Source: Bacteroidota bacterium | GTDB lineage: Bacteria > Bacteroidota > Bacteroidia > Flavobacteriales_D > Crocinitomicaceae | DNA: 41,716 nucleotides | Assembly (NCBI GenBank): GCA_006227105.1 | Contig: SBFR01000093.1 | Coordinates: forward strand, 1-41,716 | Direction of reading: 5' to 3' | Shown: positions 35,201-41,716 of the stretch, in pieces | How positions within the stretch are numbered: position 1 is the first letter of the stretch | Layout: every line of letters begins with the position of its first letter | Translations under genes and position numbers: made by a program | The notes under the pieces: model-generated | What the model was told of the DNA's origin: nothing | Seen by the model: the letters and a program-made list of their open reading frames with translations, nothing else | Database searches by the model: none

Positions 35201-38200
35201 TTGTAATGGAGAGTTAGAGGCTATAGATCCTTGTAAAGATGCATATTCTCAGTACATGGAATGTATTCTAGATTTCAACACTTGGGCAAAGGATAACAAC
35301 TATGCCTATTTCTACAAAGAAATCCCTAATTACGAAACATTTGTTAAGTATGATGTCTGTTATTGCGTTGGAGAGTTTTGTGCCAGATTGGAGCAAATTG
35401 AAGCAGGTTTAATTGACTTCACAAACGCAAGTTATTTTTATGAATACCTCGATCCAAGTAATGTGTGTCATAAGCCATGTGAACCGGAACATCAATCAGG
35501 ATTTCAGAATCAGCAAATTATTGTTCAATTGGTAGATGATTGTTTGGAAATGCAGTACAATCAAGCGGTATTCAATGCACAGCAAGATTATGCTAATTAT
35601 CAGGATAGTTTAAGTAATGCTTTGGTGAATTTGTACAATTCACATTGTCTTAGCGTTGATGAAAGTCTTTCATATAAATACAATGACAAGCTATATCATT
35701 TTACTCTTTATTATTATGATCAAGCTGGTAATTTGATTAAAACCATTCCACCAGCTGGTGTTGAACGTTTGAATACAACAAGTAGTGATGATGCTTTGTC
35801 TATCCAAATCCAATCTGACCGTTCGTTTGGAAATAAAACGGTATTTACCTCTCATCGTTTGGCAACCAGATATGAGTATAACTCACTCAATCAATTAGTT
35901 GCACAATCAACTCCTGATACAGACCCGATGAACATCTATGAGTTAACCTTGCCAAATGGATTGAATAACAAGTTGATCACTCGTAAGATTCAAATGGTTA
36001 ATGAAAATATTGGATATCTCGTTGGCGAAGTCCCTCCTATTCAATCGGGTGATCCAGTAAGGGGATACATGTATAAGACTTCAGATGGCGGTATAACCTG
36101 GAATCGTGTTTATAATCTGATTGGAAGTGATCTTAAAAAAGCAGTGATGCTGACAGCCGACTTAGGATTTGCAATTGGATCAAACGGAATTGTTCTCAAA
36201 ACAAAGGATGGTGGAAACAGTTGGGATTTACTCAATTCATGGAGTAATGCTGGAATGATCGTTGACTTGAATGATATTACTTTTGAAGATAATGGAGCTG
36301 GTAATTTCACAGTAACCATTGTCGGAAATAACGGTCTCATAGCTCAGAGTACAGATTTACAGAATTTCTCAGCATATTCTGCTGGTTCAGTATGGGATCT
36401 TAGCAGCATTTCGAAATCTTCGACACACTATTTTGTTACTGCAAACGGAAACACACCTGTTTCAACTGCAACTCTTTTCACAAAACCGCTTTCAAGTGGT
36501 GCGTGGACAGAATCGAATAATTTCACTGCAGGAGCTATTCACTCGGTAGACATAACCATTGGGAATGCGTCAGTTATGGCAGGAGCTGACGGAAGATTAT
36601 ATATAAATTCCGATATCAGCAATACAGGATCGCGTTGGCATATGGTCGAAACTGATCTGATTGGAAACATCACCGACGTTCAATTTATGAATGAAAATGT
36701 CGGAGTTGCAATTGTAGATAATAAGCTCTTCAGAACGGTAAATGCTGGTGCTAATTGGCAACAAATTTCATCTGACATTTTTAATCATCTTTCTGAATCT
36801 CAGGATGGTTCTTCTGTACTTGCAGTGGGAGCGAATAGTAAAATGGTATTAATCGTAAATTCTACTGATCCACAAACCCCGACAATACCAGTTAATTTCA
36901 ATGTTCAGGGAATGAATATTACTTCAGGTTGGGTAGATCGAATAGTCAATGGTAACACCTCTACTACAACAGCGGTAATCGCTATTGGTTCTGAACTATA
37001 CATTTCCCATAATGCAAGCGAGACTATTTCTTTCTGGACACCCTATGCTCTGGGTAATATTTTAGCAGGAGGCGTAGTCAAAGACATCTCCTTGGAAAGA
37101 GTAACATCGAATGGAACTGAACTTCGAGGAACACTACTAACCACCAATGGAAGACTCATTCGATTTAGAACTAATCCTACAATTGGTTCCCCAATGGTTA
37201 GCAATATTAATGCTCAAGGCTCTTCTTTTATTGCCATGGATAAGGATCCTGTAAGCTCAATGGTGTTTGCTTATAAAGCAAATGGCGAGATCAAGCGAAT
37301 CAATTTAGCATTACCAAATAATACTCCCCCAACAACAATTACTAATGCTGCCTCTTCCAACCAGGAATGTATGGTTGTAAAAGGAAATAGTTTGGTCTTG
37401 GCAGGGAATGAGCTTAGATATGTAGCAATTCCGGGAGGTGCGATAACAGTTCAATCTACTGCAACCAATCCAGTAAAATTGAATGAAGTGAACTATATGA
37501 ATAATTACATGTTCACTGCTGGAAGTGACGGCTCGTTGTACCGTTTAGAATCTGGTATTTGGAGAATTGTCCGAACCGCTACCAATAAAGACATTTACGC
37601 TTCATCATTCCTGGGAAACAACTATTATTTGGCTGGAGAAAATGGTTATTTATCACGAGGAACGATTTCATCCGGTATTTACAATTCGAACCCACTCAAC
37701 CTATCAATCGGAGGAAGTATTGAGTCAGTAGTTACAGAGTCCCTATATGACCTTGCAATTAATGGAAATAGAATGTATGCTGTTGGTGAAAATGGTAGAG
37801 TAATCTATTCTCCTAACCCAACGATTTCTGACTTTGCAAAACTCACCTTTGGTTCAGAGGATTTGCGTGGAGTGTGTCCAAAAGTAGGTAACTTGAAGAT
37901 GATGATTGTAGGTAATCAGGAGACCGTATTGGAAATTGCTGGAGCAAGTTATATTCAAAAAAGAGACTTGTTCACTCCACAATTAGTAGATGTTCATTTT
38001 GCAAATACAACTTCAGGCACTGTGCTTGGAGATAAGTTTACTATTCGTAAAACAATAGATGGGGGAACAACATGGTATACCATAAAGCCGTTAGCCCTAA
38101 CTGCACCAATTGACCAATATAGCGAAGTGATTACAATTAGTGATAATCGATCTATGATTTTTGGACAAGGAATTCCTATGAATAGCACGGGCAGTATTAT

Positions 38201-41200
38201 TCAGAATTTTCCATTTAACAATACCCTTGATCAGGTTACTGACTTAGAGGTATTCCAGAATAAACTCTACATTTTGAATTCAAATGAAGTTGTTTGGTTG
38301 AATTTGATCAACGGTACTAATGGCAGTTTTGGAACTTTTGTTGGAACTGCCAATTCTATCGAACTATTCAATAACGGATCCTTTGCAATTGCAGGTGAAA
38401 ACGGTTTATTCTCATACTTCGACGCGACTGGAACGGAAATATTCAACTCCTCTATTGGGACTGAAGACATCAATGAGTTAAAATTCATTGACAACACATA
38501 CGCTGTTGCGGTAGGTGATAATGGAGCTTATTATAAGTTCACTGCAACTGGAGTTTCAGCTTCAGGTTATCCCACTGCTGGGTCGTGGATCGTTCAAAGT
38601 ATGTTACTTCTGAATGGAACAGATCCAATAGGAGTTGACACTTATGGTCAGATTAATATATACACTATTGATTTTAGCACTCCAGTGAATGCAGTCTTTG
38701 GAGGAGAATATTTGGATCCACTTTTTGCTTCTGCAGCACATTGTTATACACGAAGAGTGTTCGATCCAAATTCGCGTTATTCATCAAGATTCTTTTATGA
38801 TCGATTAGGACGTTTGGTTGTAAGTCAGAATGCTAGACAATTCAACGTTGTTGACGTTTTTGGAAATCCAAAGGAGCGCAAGTTTAGTTATACCTTATAT
38901 GATGCTTTGGGTCGTGTGGTTGAAGTTGGAGAGAAGACAGAAAATCCTTCACCAGCCACAAATTCAGGATCAGTGCAATTCAAGGATGTATTTGGAACGG
39001 ACGTGTCAGGATATTACAATCCTTCTGTGATAGATGATGCTCAGCTCATTGCCTGGGTTGAAGGTTCCGGCGCTAGAAAGGAGGTAACGAAAAGTTACTA
39101 CGACAAAACAGTAATAACAGGATTACCATCAACCTTTACTCCAAATCCATTGACTCAACGCAAGAGAATAACTCATGTTACCTATGAGGAAATTTATGAT
39201 GGCGATGACCAAACATATTCACATGCCACGCACTATGATTATGATATTCATGGTAATGTAAAGACAATCCTTCAAGACAATCAAAAAATGGCAACGGATT
39301 TTGCGAGTATAGCAGACCAGAGATACAAGCGTATGGACTACATATATGATCTGGTTTCTGGAAATGTACATCGTATGAGTGTGCAAAATGGTGAAATCGA
39401 TCAATGGCACCATGCTTATCGTTATGATGCAGACAATCGTATTATTTCTGCACACACAACCAGTGAAGCTCCAATTCTCGCAGCAATTGGAAATGTAAAT
39501 GTCACAAGTCAGGCATTGGAGAATGAGTTAGTTCAAAATACAGACTGGCAACAAGATGCGAAATATTTATACTATGATCACGGTCCTTTAGCCAGAGTGG
39601 AGATCGGAAACGATCAACTCCAAGGAATGGATTATATATACAATCTTCAGGGATGGATGAAAGGTGTTAATGCCACATCCCTAGAAAATAATTTGGACCC
39701 GGGTAAGGATGGAGTTGATAATGCCCTTAATGGTAATTTTGCTGATGATGTCATGGCGTTCTCACTGCATTATTTTGCGAATGATTATACTCCTATCAGT
39801 GCAACTGCACCTGCTGCTTTGATCGAAAACAGTGATCTTGCATCCAATTCGAACGATTTATTCAATGGAAACATCAAAGTTATGCAGACGACATTGACTG
39901 ATCCTACTTCTCGTGAAGCTATGCCAATGGCGAATGCATATCAGTATGACCAGTTAAACCGCTTGCTTTCCAGTAAGAGTTTTATTAATTTAACAGGTAA
40001 TCAATGGGGAAATTCGGGAATGTACGACAATCGTTATCTAAATACATTTGAATACGATGCAATGGGTAACATTGTGCATCAGAATCGTTATACAGGAGCT
40101 GGGGTTCAGATCGAGGACATGAGCTATGGATATAAGAAAGATGCAAATGGTAATCTCTTGAGAAACCGCTTATACAATATAAACGATTATGTGGAGTCAA
40201 ATATTGATGACTCAGATATTGATGATATGGACAATGACATCTCTCAAGATTTGTTCAATCCGCAAGATCAAAACATAGAGACCGCATATAATTACTCATA
40301 CGATGAAGAGGGACGACTGGTGAATGACATTCAGGAAGGAATCAGCGAAATTATTTGGCGAGTGGATGGTAAGGTTAAGGAGATCAGAAGGCCCTCAGGG
40401 TCAGGAAAAAAGAACATCTCATTTGATTACGACGCTATGGGTAACCGAATTGCCAAACATGTATTTAATGATAACTGGGATCTTGAGAAAAGTACTTATT
40501 ATTTGTTAGATGCTCAAGGCAATCAAATGAGCGTATATGAACATGAAGTTGTAAATTCGAATGTTAATTATAACCTAACTGAACGACACATATACGGAAG
40601 TTCGTCATTAGGGATCAACATGGAAACGATATCGATGAGTGCTGTGCCAAATGAAAATTATTCAACTTCTGTAGGGAATAAGACCTACTCCATGGCAAAT
40701 CACCTTGGAAATGTACTCACGGTTATCAGTGATATTAAGATTCCACAATCTTCAGATGGAAGTACAGTTTCAGGGGCTCTGGTTGGAATCAGAAACATTT
40801 CTGACTACTCGCCGTTCGGTGTTTTGCTCCCAGAAAGGACGGTTGAAAGTGCGTTTTTCAGAATAGGTTTCCAGGGCCAGGAACACGACGATGAAGTAAA
40901 AGGAAACGGCAACTCCATCAACTTCAAATACCGTATGCATGACCCACGAGTTGGAAGGTTTTTTGCAGCGGATCCGTTGAGTGCGATGTATCCCTGGAAT
41001 AGTTCTTATGCATTTAGTGAGAATCGTTTGCTAGATGGGACAGAATTAGAGGGGCTAGAATATAATCCTTTGGGAAATGACCCGATGAGAGCAATAGCTG
41101 AAGGATTCAGAAGATTATTTCAAGGTATTGGTAGAATCTTTAGTGGAAAAGCAAAATTAAAGGTTGAAAAATATAAAAAAGGACCAAAAGGGACACCTGG

Positions 41201-41675
41201 TAAATTATCAGTTAGCACCTATTTTGGAAGTGAGATATATGTAGAAAGTGCTATAGAGCAATTTTTTGCTTCTGAAAGCACCGATTTAAAAGATTTGGTA
41301 AAGTTCAAAAGTCGAATTTATGCAGGTAAAAAGGTTAAGATAGATTATGAAGCTGTTTCATTCGAAATGAAAACTGAAATTGACACTGAGAGCAAGGTTA
41401 CTGTCGAAAAAATAACGGAAGGCCAATTTTATATAGACGGAGTGCCTGTTGACGGCCAATATTTTAAAATTGTTGACTCCAAAGGGAAAAACATTTCAGG
41501 GGGTGAATTAGGAGTAGGAAAAGATAAAAAGAAAGTCTATTTGCGTTATGAAGAAGGAAATGACAAAGCGAAATTAAAAGCTGGAATAAAAGCTGGAATA
41601 GAAATTCCAGACAAAAATGGTGGCAAAACTACAGTGGAAGGGTCAATAGAAGGTACAATTACAATTGATGACTAA
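29211..41675 (+). CDS. Giant RHS-repeat surface protein with inserted beta-propeller and variable C-terminal tip (4154 aa)
   Basis: It has a signal peptide (MATKRNLVVFVMLIIANL), a beta-rich N-terminal part and a Cys-rich middle (for example CIDCVYDLTLELVDECGTD, CQVTCEKC, CNQYCGC). YD/RHS repeats start near residue 2168 (YYYDQAGNLIKTIPPAGV, YEYNSLNQLVAQSTPD). From about 2280 to 3165 there are BNR/Ycf48-like repeats (KTSDGGITWNRV, LKTKDGGNSWDLL, RKTIDGGTTWYTI), a probable beta-propeller. RHS repeats then resume (YDRLGRLVVSQNARQ, FEYDAMGNIV, FDYDAMGNRIAKH). The core ends at about 3884-3927 (FRIGFQGQEHDDE ... YRMHDPRVGRFFAADPLS). The last ~200 residues are a Lys/Gly-rich tip without a recognised domain. 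Known RHS proteins form a shell around a C-terminal toxin. The start overlaps the previous gene by 4 bp. Confidence 0.9.
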   Translation: MRMATKRNLVVFVMLIIANLGMSQIIPYTGQPIFTVYQGSPVLVNQTGIPNPQTTVTAQAPNTGDLDLSVKNRLTLGVDINHKKYYSYPMKVRVRLELERWDDQQNALPDTTIHLEVFYNPQTDSTYISRESARFTGSYSVSARLDSVYINDIYNDTLPANLYVQNEILVNRRTAFTSLDTPIDFNSITAVNTNCDEDGIPDHIHLDWSNNIPGIIEYQLEWLHINNYSDDPTSNQVIATNLLPFNFKYNSTRITTSNDEYDLSLIFDKGWVVFRLRAVGVNVSGEIIYGDWNLGEFGTVSNATNNRFEVEEFLRHENTLNWQYSATYAEEGKKKEIISYFDGSLRNRQTVTQISTDQNTIVGETIYDYQGRPAINVLPVPVVDPSCQIDNPDKSSVLQFYPNFNQNDQEVATGYSAADFDLSQESQDCSIGSAPMGTQSGASQYYSTNNQDLQAEQAYVPDAQKYPFTRVEYTPDNTGRIRRQGGVGLEFQLGSSHETEYLYGQPNQLELDRLFGSEVGDALHYKKNVVIDAHGQASISYLDQEGRVVATALAGNAPNNLQGIMSEQDASVQLNVNAFGQDDSQNIVSIEGNSIVFSTQLLVAYASPYSFEYSFTIEPLQDECLPEICIDCVYDLTLELVDECGTDKFNEAYQQKVVGKFQLNNSVYTFHGLCVEDIIGSDNVPTINVDILEPGSYSFNKRLTINEDARLAFIDLYLNDSINDCIKTYQDFLDEYLALIDSSDCQVTCEKCFEELGTIEVYVASGNGTANDYYQQKEDCERLCSEGSISYCEAAYNMMQMDMSPGGQYGEYQNNTGQTDLTNHILSIYRTPNSLPQNLGAPSWKFPKLIDAYGEHPIYVDLNGDTSRIVVNDGGNGNWIPAVTDPNSIKYNPVDEEYYVYAEELLSELDFIDNFEFSWAKSLVIYHPEYCYYENCLRYSEKVSETDEFTSDSFDQLLDNTKTFQEAIENGFLPQGYAVIFNSNGNSNVNVSSDTENWVEAPSGNGPNSSYAWDPFTEYGSEFSSNECINAGVDLTSKFNAYQEIGGIMRSMAQTAAFMARCGDNFYSNPPASCFDFGGPVNGQYDVTILNTEWNILKAIYRSQKQQLKHELADCIALTECNQYCGCIGNEDYNPFSSGMIEPFDFNNPSAYLNSPYYQSTQPCGAALFNLFEQKDRRFPNVMEVITVQNANEAAYEMYLATGQCPVPFTLQNLLSQLAFNDELDNSGIELNDYSGLNALFQADNDFNMPGTIPNLIQNVNINGNTLIAEWIQNPGGNTYATLTLTKANSVVTWDQLNSIINLYSTTGTNFEAEGVYLSAGNSNEVVDINGSLTTFEIGNCSFANECTLNELGGDIQNLLSTLASTGNLTVINPIDIDPLVVGGNNINGLQTMLIENATNVGTSISWERISSNEFKLYNASTSSQAGVYLTFTASNPSGFNWSDFNQVAYFDNMLSMGQHLFSIDAHLTGGVIISLEGNVIRKNSSGESVGIQTGKCDLPTPVECQTNEHNAFDALYNVLNEVIVTNDFSGTENIDLFSSMFLESSITNQWDPSISSTNSTYNLLTDELIINAGECVINLTADGSNSLTEVVSFGEMSVSGTTDNFFNYHDFEIVATFDNGAGSLVEGIISGSSCLSIQQCYGCIPSALTIDELDSMRSQRLANGLFYLDNSIDRYNQYTAAIDSFNVSHGYNPGDSNYIEKKQYNYFTKNGFNFPTPGYLRFIEHIIPELDNLDFLKDPDKYVSTYGYGTNVLYEFDRYYEAITRYNLRATQTGASSLSPISKLEFTDAKVARNNGQYLLYLETMPNGSQSGQDILSYFGATTTITTAEQALYKQYTDAYLVFENGQLDGTGPQCGDFKKFSPMYAFEDIVENNLFCSSEGQQQFTDYIASVVSACPGRLPERKNCLPETANITMRDDQKLYILYKESIKDFNQSLWADANDVTLAFAFQNVHQFILSGYKADCLKQYQAYLSQYISSTSGNIPSLPPVSIEDFAPCNGELEAIDPCKDAYSQYMECILDFNTWAKDNNYAYFYKEIPNYETFVKYDVCYCVGEFCARLEQIEAGLIDFTNASYFYEYLDPSNVCHKPCEPEHQSGFQNQQIIVQLVDDCLEMQYNQAVFNAQQDYANYQDSLSNALVNLYNSHCLSVDESLSYKYNDKLYHFTLYYYDQAGNLIKTIPPAGVERLNTTSSDDALSIQIQSDRSFGNKTVFTSHRLATRYEYNSLNQLVAQSTPDTDPMNIYELTLPNGLNNKLITRKIQMVNENIGYLVGEVPPIQSGDPVRGYMYKTSDGGITWNRVYNLIGSDLKKAVMLTADLGFAIGSNGIVLKTKDGGNSWDLLNSWSNAGMIVDLNDITFEDNGAGNFTVTIVGNNGLIAQSTDLQNFSAYSAGSVWDLSSISKSSTHYFVTANGNTPVSTATLFTKPLSSGAWTESNNFTAGAIHSVDITIGNASVMAGADGRLYINSDISNTGSRWHMVETDLIGNITDVQFMNENVGVAIVDNKLFRTVNAGANWQQISSDIFNHLSESQDGSSVLAVGANSKMVLIVNSTDPQTPTIPVNFNVQGMNITSGWVDRIVNGNTSTTTAVIAIGSELYISHNASETISFWTPYALGNILAGGVVKDISLERVTSNGTELRGTLLTTNGRLIRFRTNPTIGSPMVSNINAQGSSFIAMDKDPVSSMVFAYKANGEIKRINLALPNNTPPTTITNAASSNQECMVVKGNSLVLAGNELRYVAIPGGAITVQSTATNPVKLNEVNYMNNYMFTAGSDGSLYRLESGIWRIVRTATNKDIYASSFLGNNYYLAGENGYLSRGTISSGIYNSNPLNLSIGGSIESVVTESLYDLAINGNRMYAVGENGRVIYSPNPTISDFAKLTFGSEDLRGVCPKVGNLKMMIVGNQETVLEIAGASYIQKRDLFTPQLVDVHFANTTSGTVLGDKFTIRKTIDGGTTWYTIKPLALTAPIDQYSEVITISDNRSMIFGQGIPMNSTGSIIQNFPFNNTLDQVTDLEVFQNKLYILNSNEVVWLNLINGTNGSFGTFVGTANSIELFNNGSFAIAGENGLFSYFDATGTEIFNSSIGTEDINELKFIDNTYAVAVGDNGAYYKFTATGVSASGYPTAGSWIVQSMLLLNGTDPIGVDTYGQINIYTIDFSTPVNAVFGGEYLDPLFASAAHCYTRRVFDPNSRYSSRFFYDRLGRLVVSQNARQFNVVDVFGNPKERKFSYTLYDALGRVVEVGEKTENPSPATNSGSVQFKDVFGTDVSGYYNPSVIDDAQLIAWVEGSGARKEVTKSYYDKTVITGLPSTFTPNPLTQRKRITHVTYEEIYDGDDQTYSHATHYDYDIHGNVKTILQDNQKMATDFASIADQRYKRMDYIYDLVSGNVHRMSVQNGEIDQWHHAYRYDADNRIISAHTTSEAPILAAIGNVNVTSQALENELVQNTDWQQDAKYLYYDHGPLARVEIGNDQLQGMDYIYNLQGWMKGVNATSLENNLDPGKDGVDNALNGNFADDVMAFSLHYFANDYTPISATAPAALIENSDLASNSNDLFNGNIKVMQTTLTDPTSREAMPMANAYQYDQLNRLLSSKSFINLTGNQWGNSGMYDNRYLNTFEYDAMGNIVHQNRYTGAGVQIEDMSYGYKKDANGNLLRNRLYNINDYVESNIDDSDIDDMDNDISQDLFNPQDQNIETAYNYSYDEEGRLVNDIQEGISEIIWRVDGKVKEIRRPSGSGKKNISFDYDAMGNRIAKHVFNDNWDLEKSTYYLLDAQGNQMSVYEHEVVNSNVNYNLTERHIYGSSSLGINMETISMSAVPNENYSTSVGNKTYSMANHLGNVLTVISDIKIPQSSDGSTVSGALVGIRNISDYSPFGVLLPERTVESAFFRIGFQGQEHDDEVKGNGNSINFKYRMHDPRVGRFFAADPLSAMYPWNSSYAFSENRLLDGTELEGLEYNPLGNDPMRAIAEGFRRLFQGIGRIFSGKAKLKVEKYKKGPKGTPGKLSVSTYFGSEIYVESAIEQFFASESTDLKDLVKFKSRIYAGKKVKIDYEAVSFEMKTEIDTESKVTVEKITEGQFYIDGVPVDGQYFKIVDSKGKNISGGELGVGKDKKKVYLRYEEGNDKAKLKAGIKAGIEIPDKNGGKTTVEGSIEGTITIDD

Positions 41676-41716
41676 ACGTTATATATTTTTTATAGGTATA
41701 TTCTTATTTCTATCCT
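41668..41716 (+). CDS. Start of an overlapping gene with a hydrophobic N-terminus (3' partial)
   Basis: An ATG at 41668 overlaps the stop of the giant gene (ATGACTAA) and opens a frame to the window end: MTKRYIFFIGIFLFLS. It looks like a signal peptide or first TM segment. It is not in the ORF track because it is cut by the window edge. Directly after an RHS gene with a variable tip, the usual occupant is an immunity gene; a secreted accessory protein is the alternative. Confidence 0.55.
   Translation, partial: MTKRYIFFIGIFLFLS

Noticed and set aside
23281-40509. Many 60-90 aa ORFs in other frames of the RHS genes
   Set aside because: All are shadows inside long, clearly coding frames.
1-41716. 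tRNA, rRNA, insertion sequences, integrase or phage genes
   Set aside because: None could be supported; no transposase or recombinase motif was found in any ORF despite the mobile look of 5000-14600.

Overview
This window is chromosomal DNA from a Bacteroidota bacterium that carries the type IX secretion system (T9SS). It is most likely a Flavobacteriales or Crocinitomicaceae-like relative; the taxon is an inference. The evidence is a gliding-motility-type protein with a CHU_C (T9SS type B) C-terminal sorting domain, a PorP/SprF-family protein right behind it, AT-rich DNA with few Shine-Dalgarno sites, and several very large secreted proteins with Bacteroidetes-type RHS/YD repeats.

Layout. 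(1) 1-4845: the 3' part of a SprB-like repeat adhesin, a PorP/SprF protein, a clear terminator, an APC-family amino-acid permease and a second terminator. (2) 5000-11150: a run of minus-strand accessory genes separated by four long imperfect inverted repeats (A, B, C, D) that look like integron attC sites. The genes include a large ABC/AAA_13-type ATPase with a zinc-hook motif (RloC/PrrC-like, a probable anti-phage gene), a two-gene soluble-plus-membrane module and several unknowns. No integrase is in the window. (3) 11150-14670: accessory DNA with small ORFs, gene fragments, a second diverged copy of the soluble-plus-membrane module, an orphan possibly Cas2/VapD-like protein and gene-poor stretches. 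(4) 14667-17715: a small conserved Bacteroidetes protein, a 7TM membrane protein, a LiaS/DesK-type histidine kinase and a NarL-type response regulator in one overlapping operon, followed by a convergent second NarL-type regulator. (5) 17948-41716: a tightly packed plus-strand operon of secreted or surface proteins: a coiled-coil/beta-barrel protein, an FN3-like protein, a small exported protein, a 1939-aa RHS-type shell protein, a 323-aa protein carrying what looks like its missing C-terminal end, a LolA-like exported protein, a 4154-aa RHS giant with an inserted BNR/Ycf48-like beta-propeller and a variable C-terminal tip, and the first codons of an overlapping gene that could be its immunity partner.

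How the parts may work together. Region 5 has the architecture of a polymorphic RHS surface or toxin system, flanked by response regulators whose upstream regions share GGTA/TACC dyads, so regulation by that pair is a reasonable guess. Regions 2 and 3 look like a mobile defence-type island; the repeated two-gene module and the cassette-like hairpins are the best candidates for something not well described. All family calls come from reading motifs by eye; no search was run.
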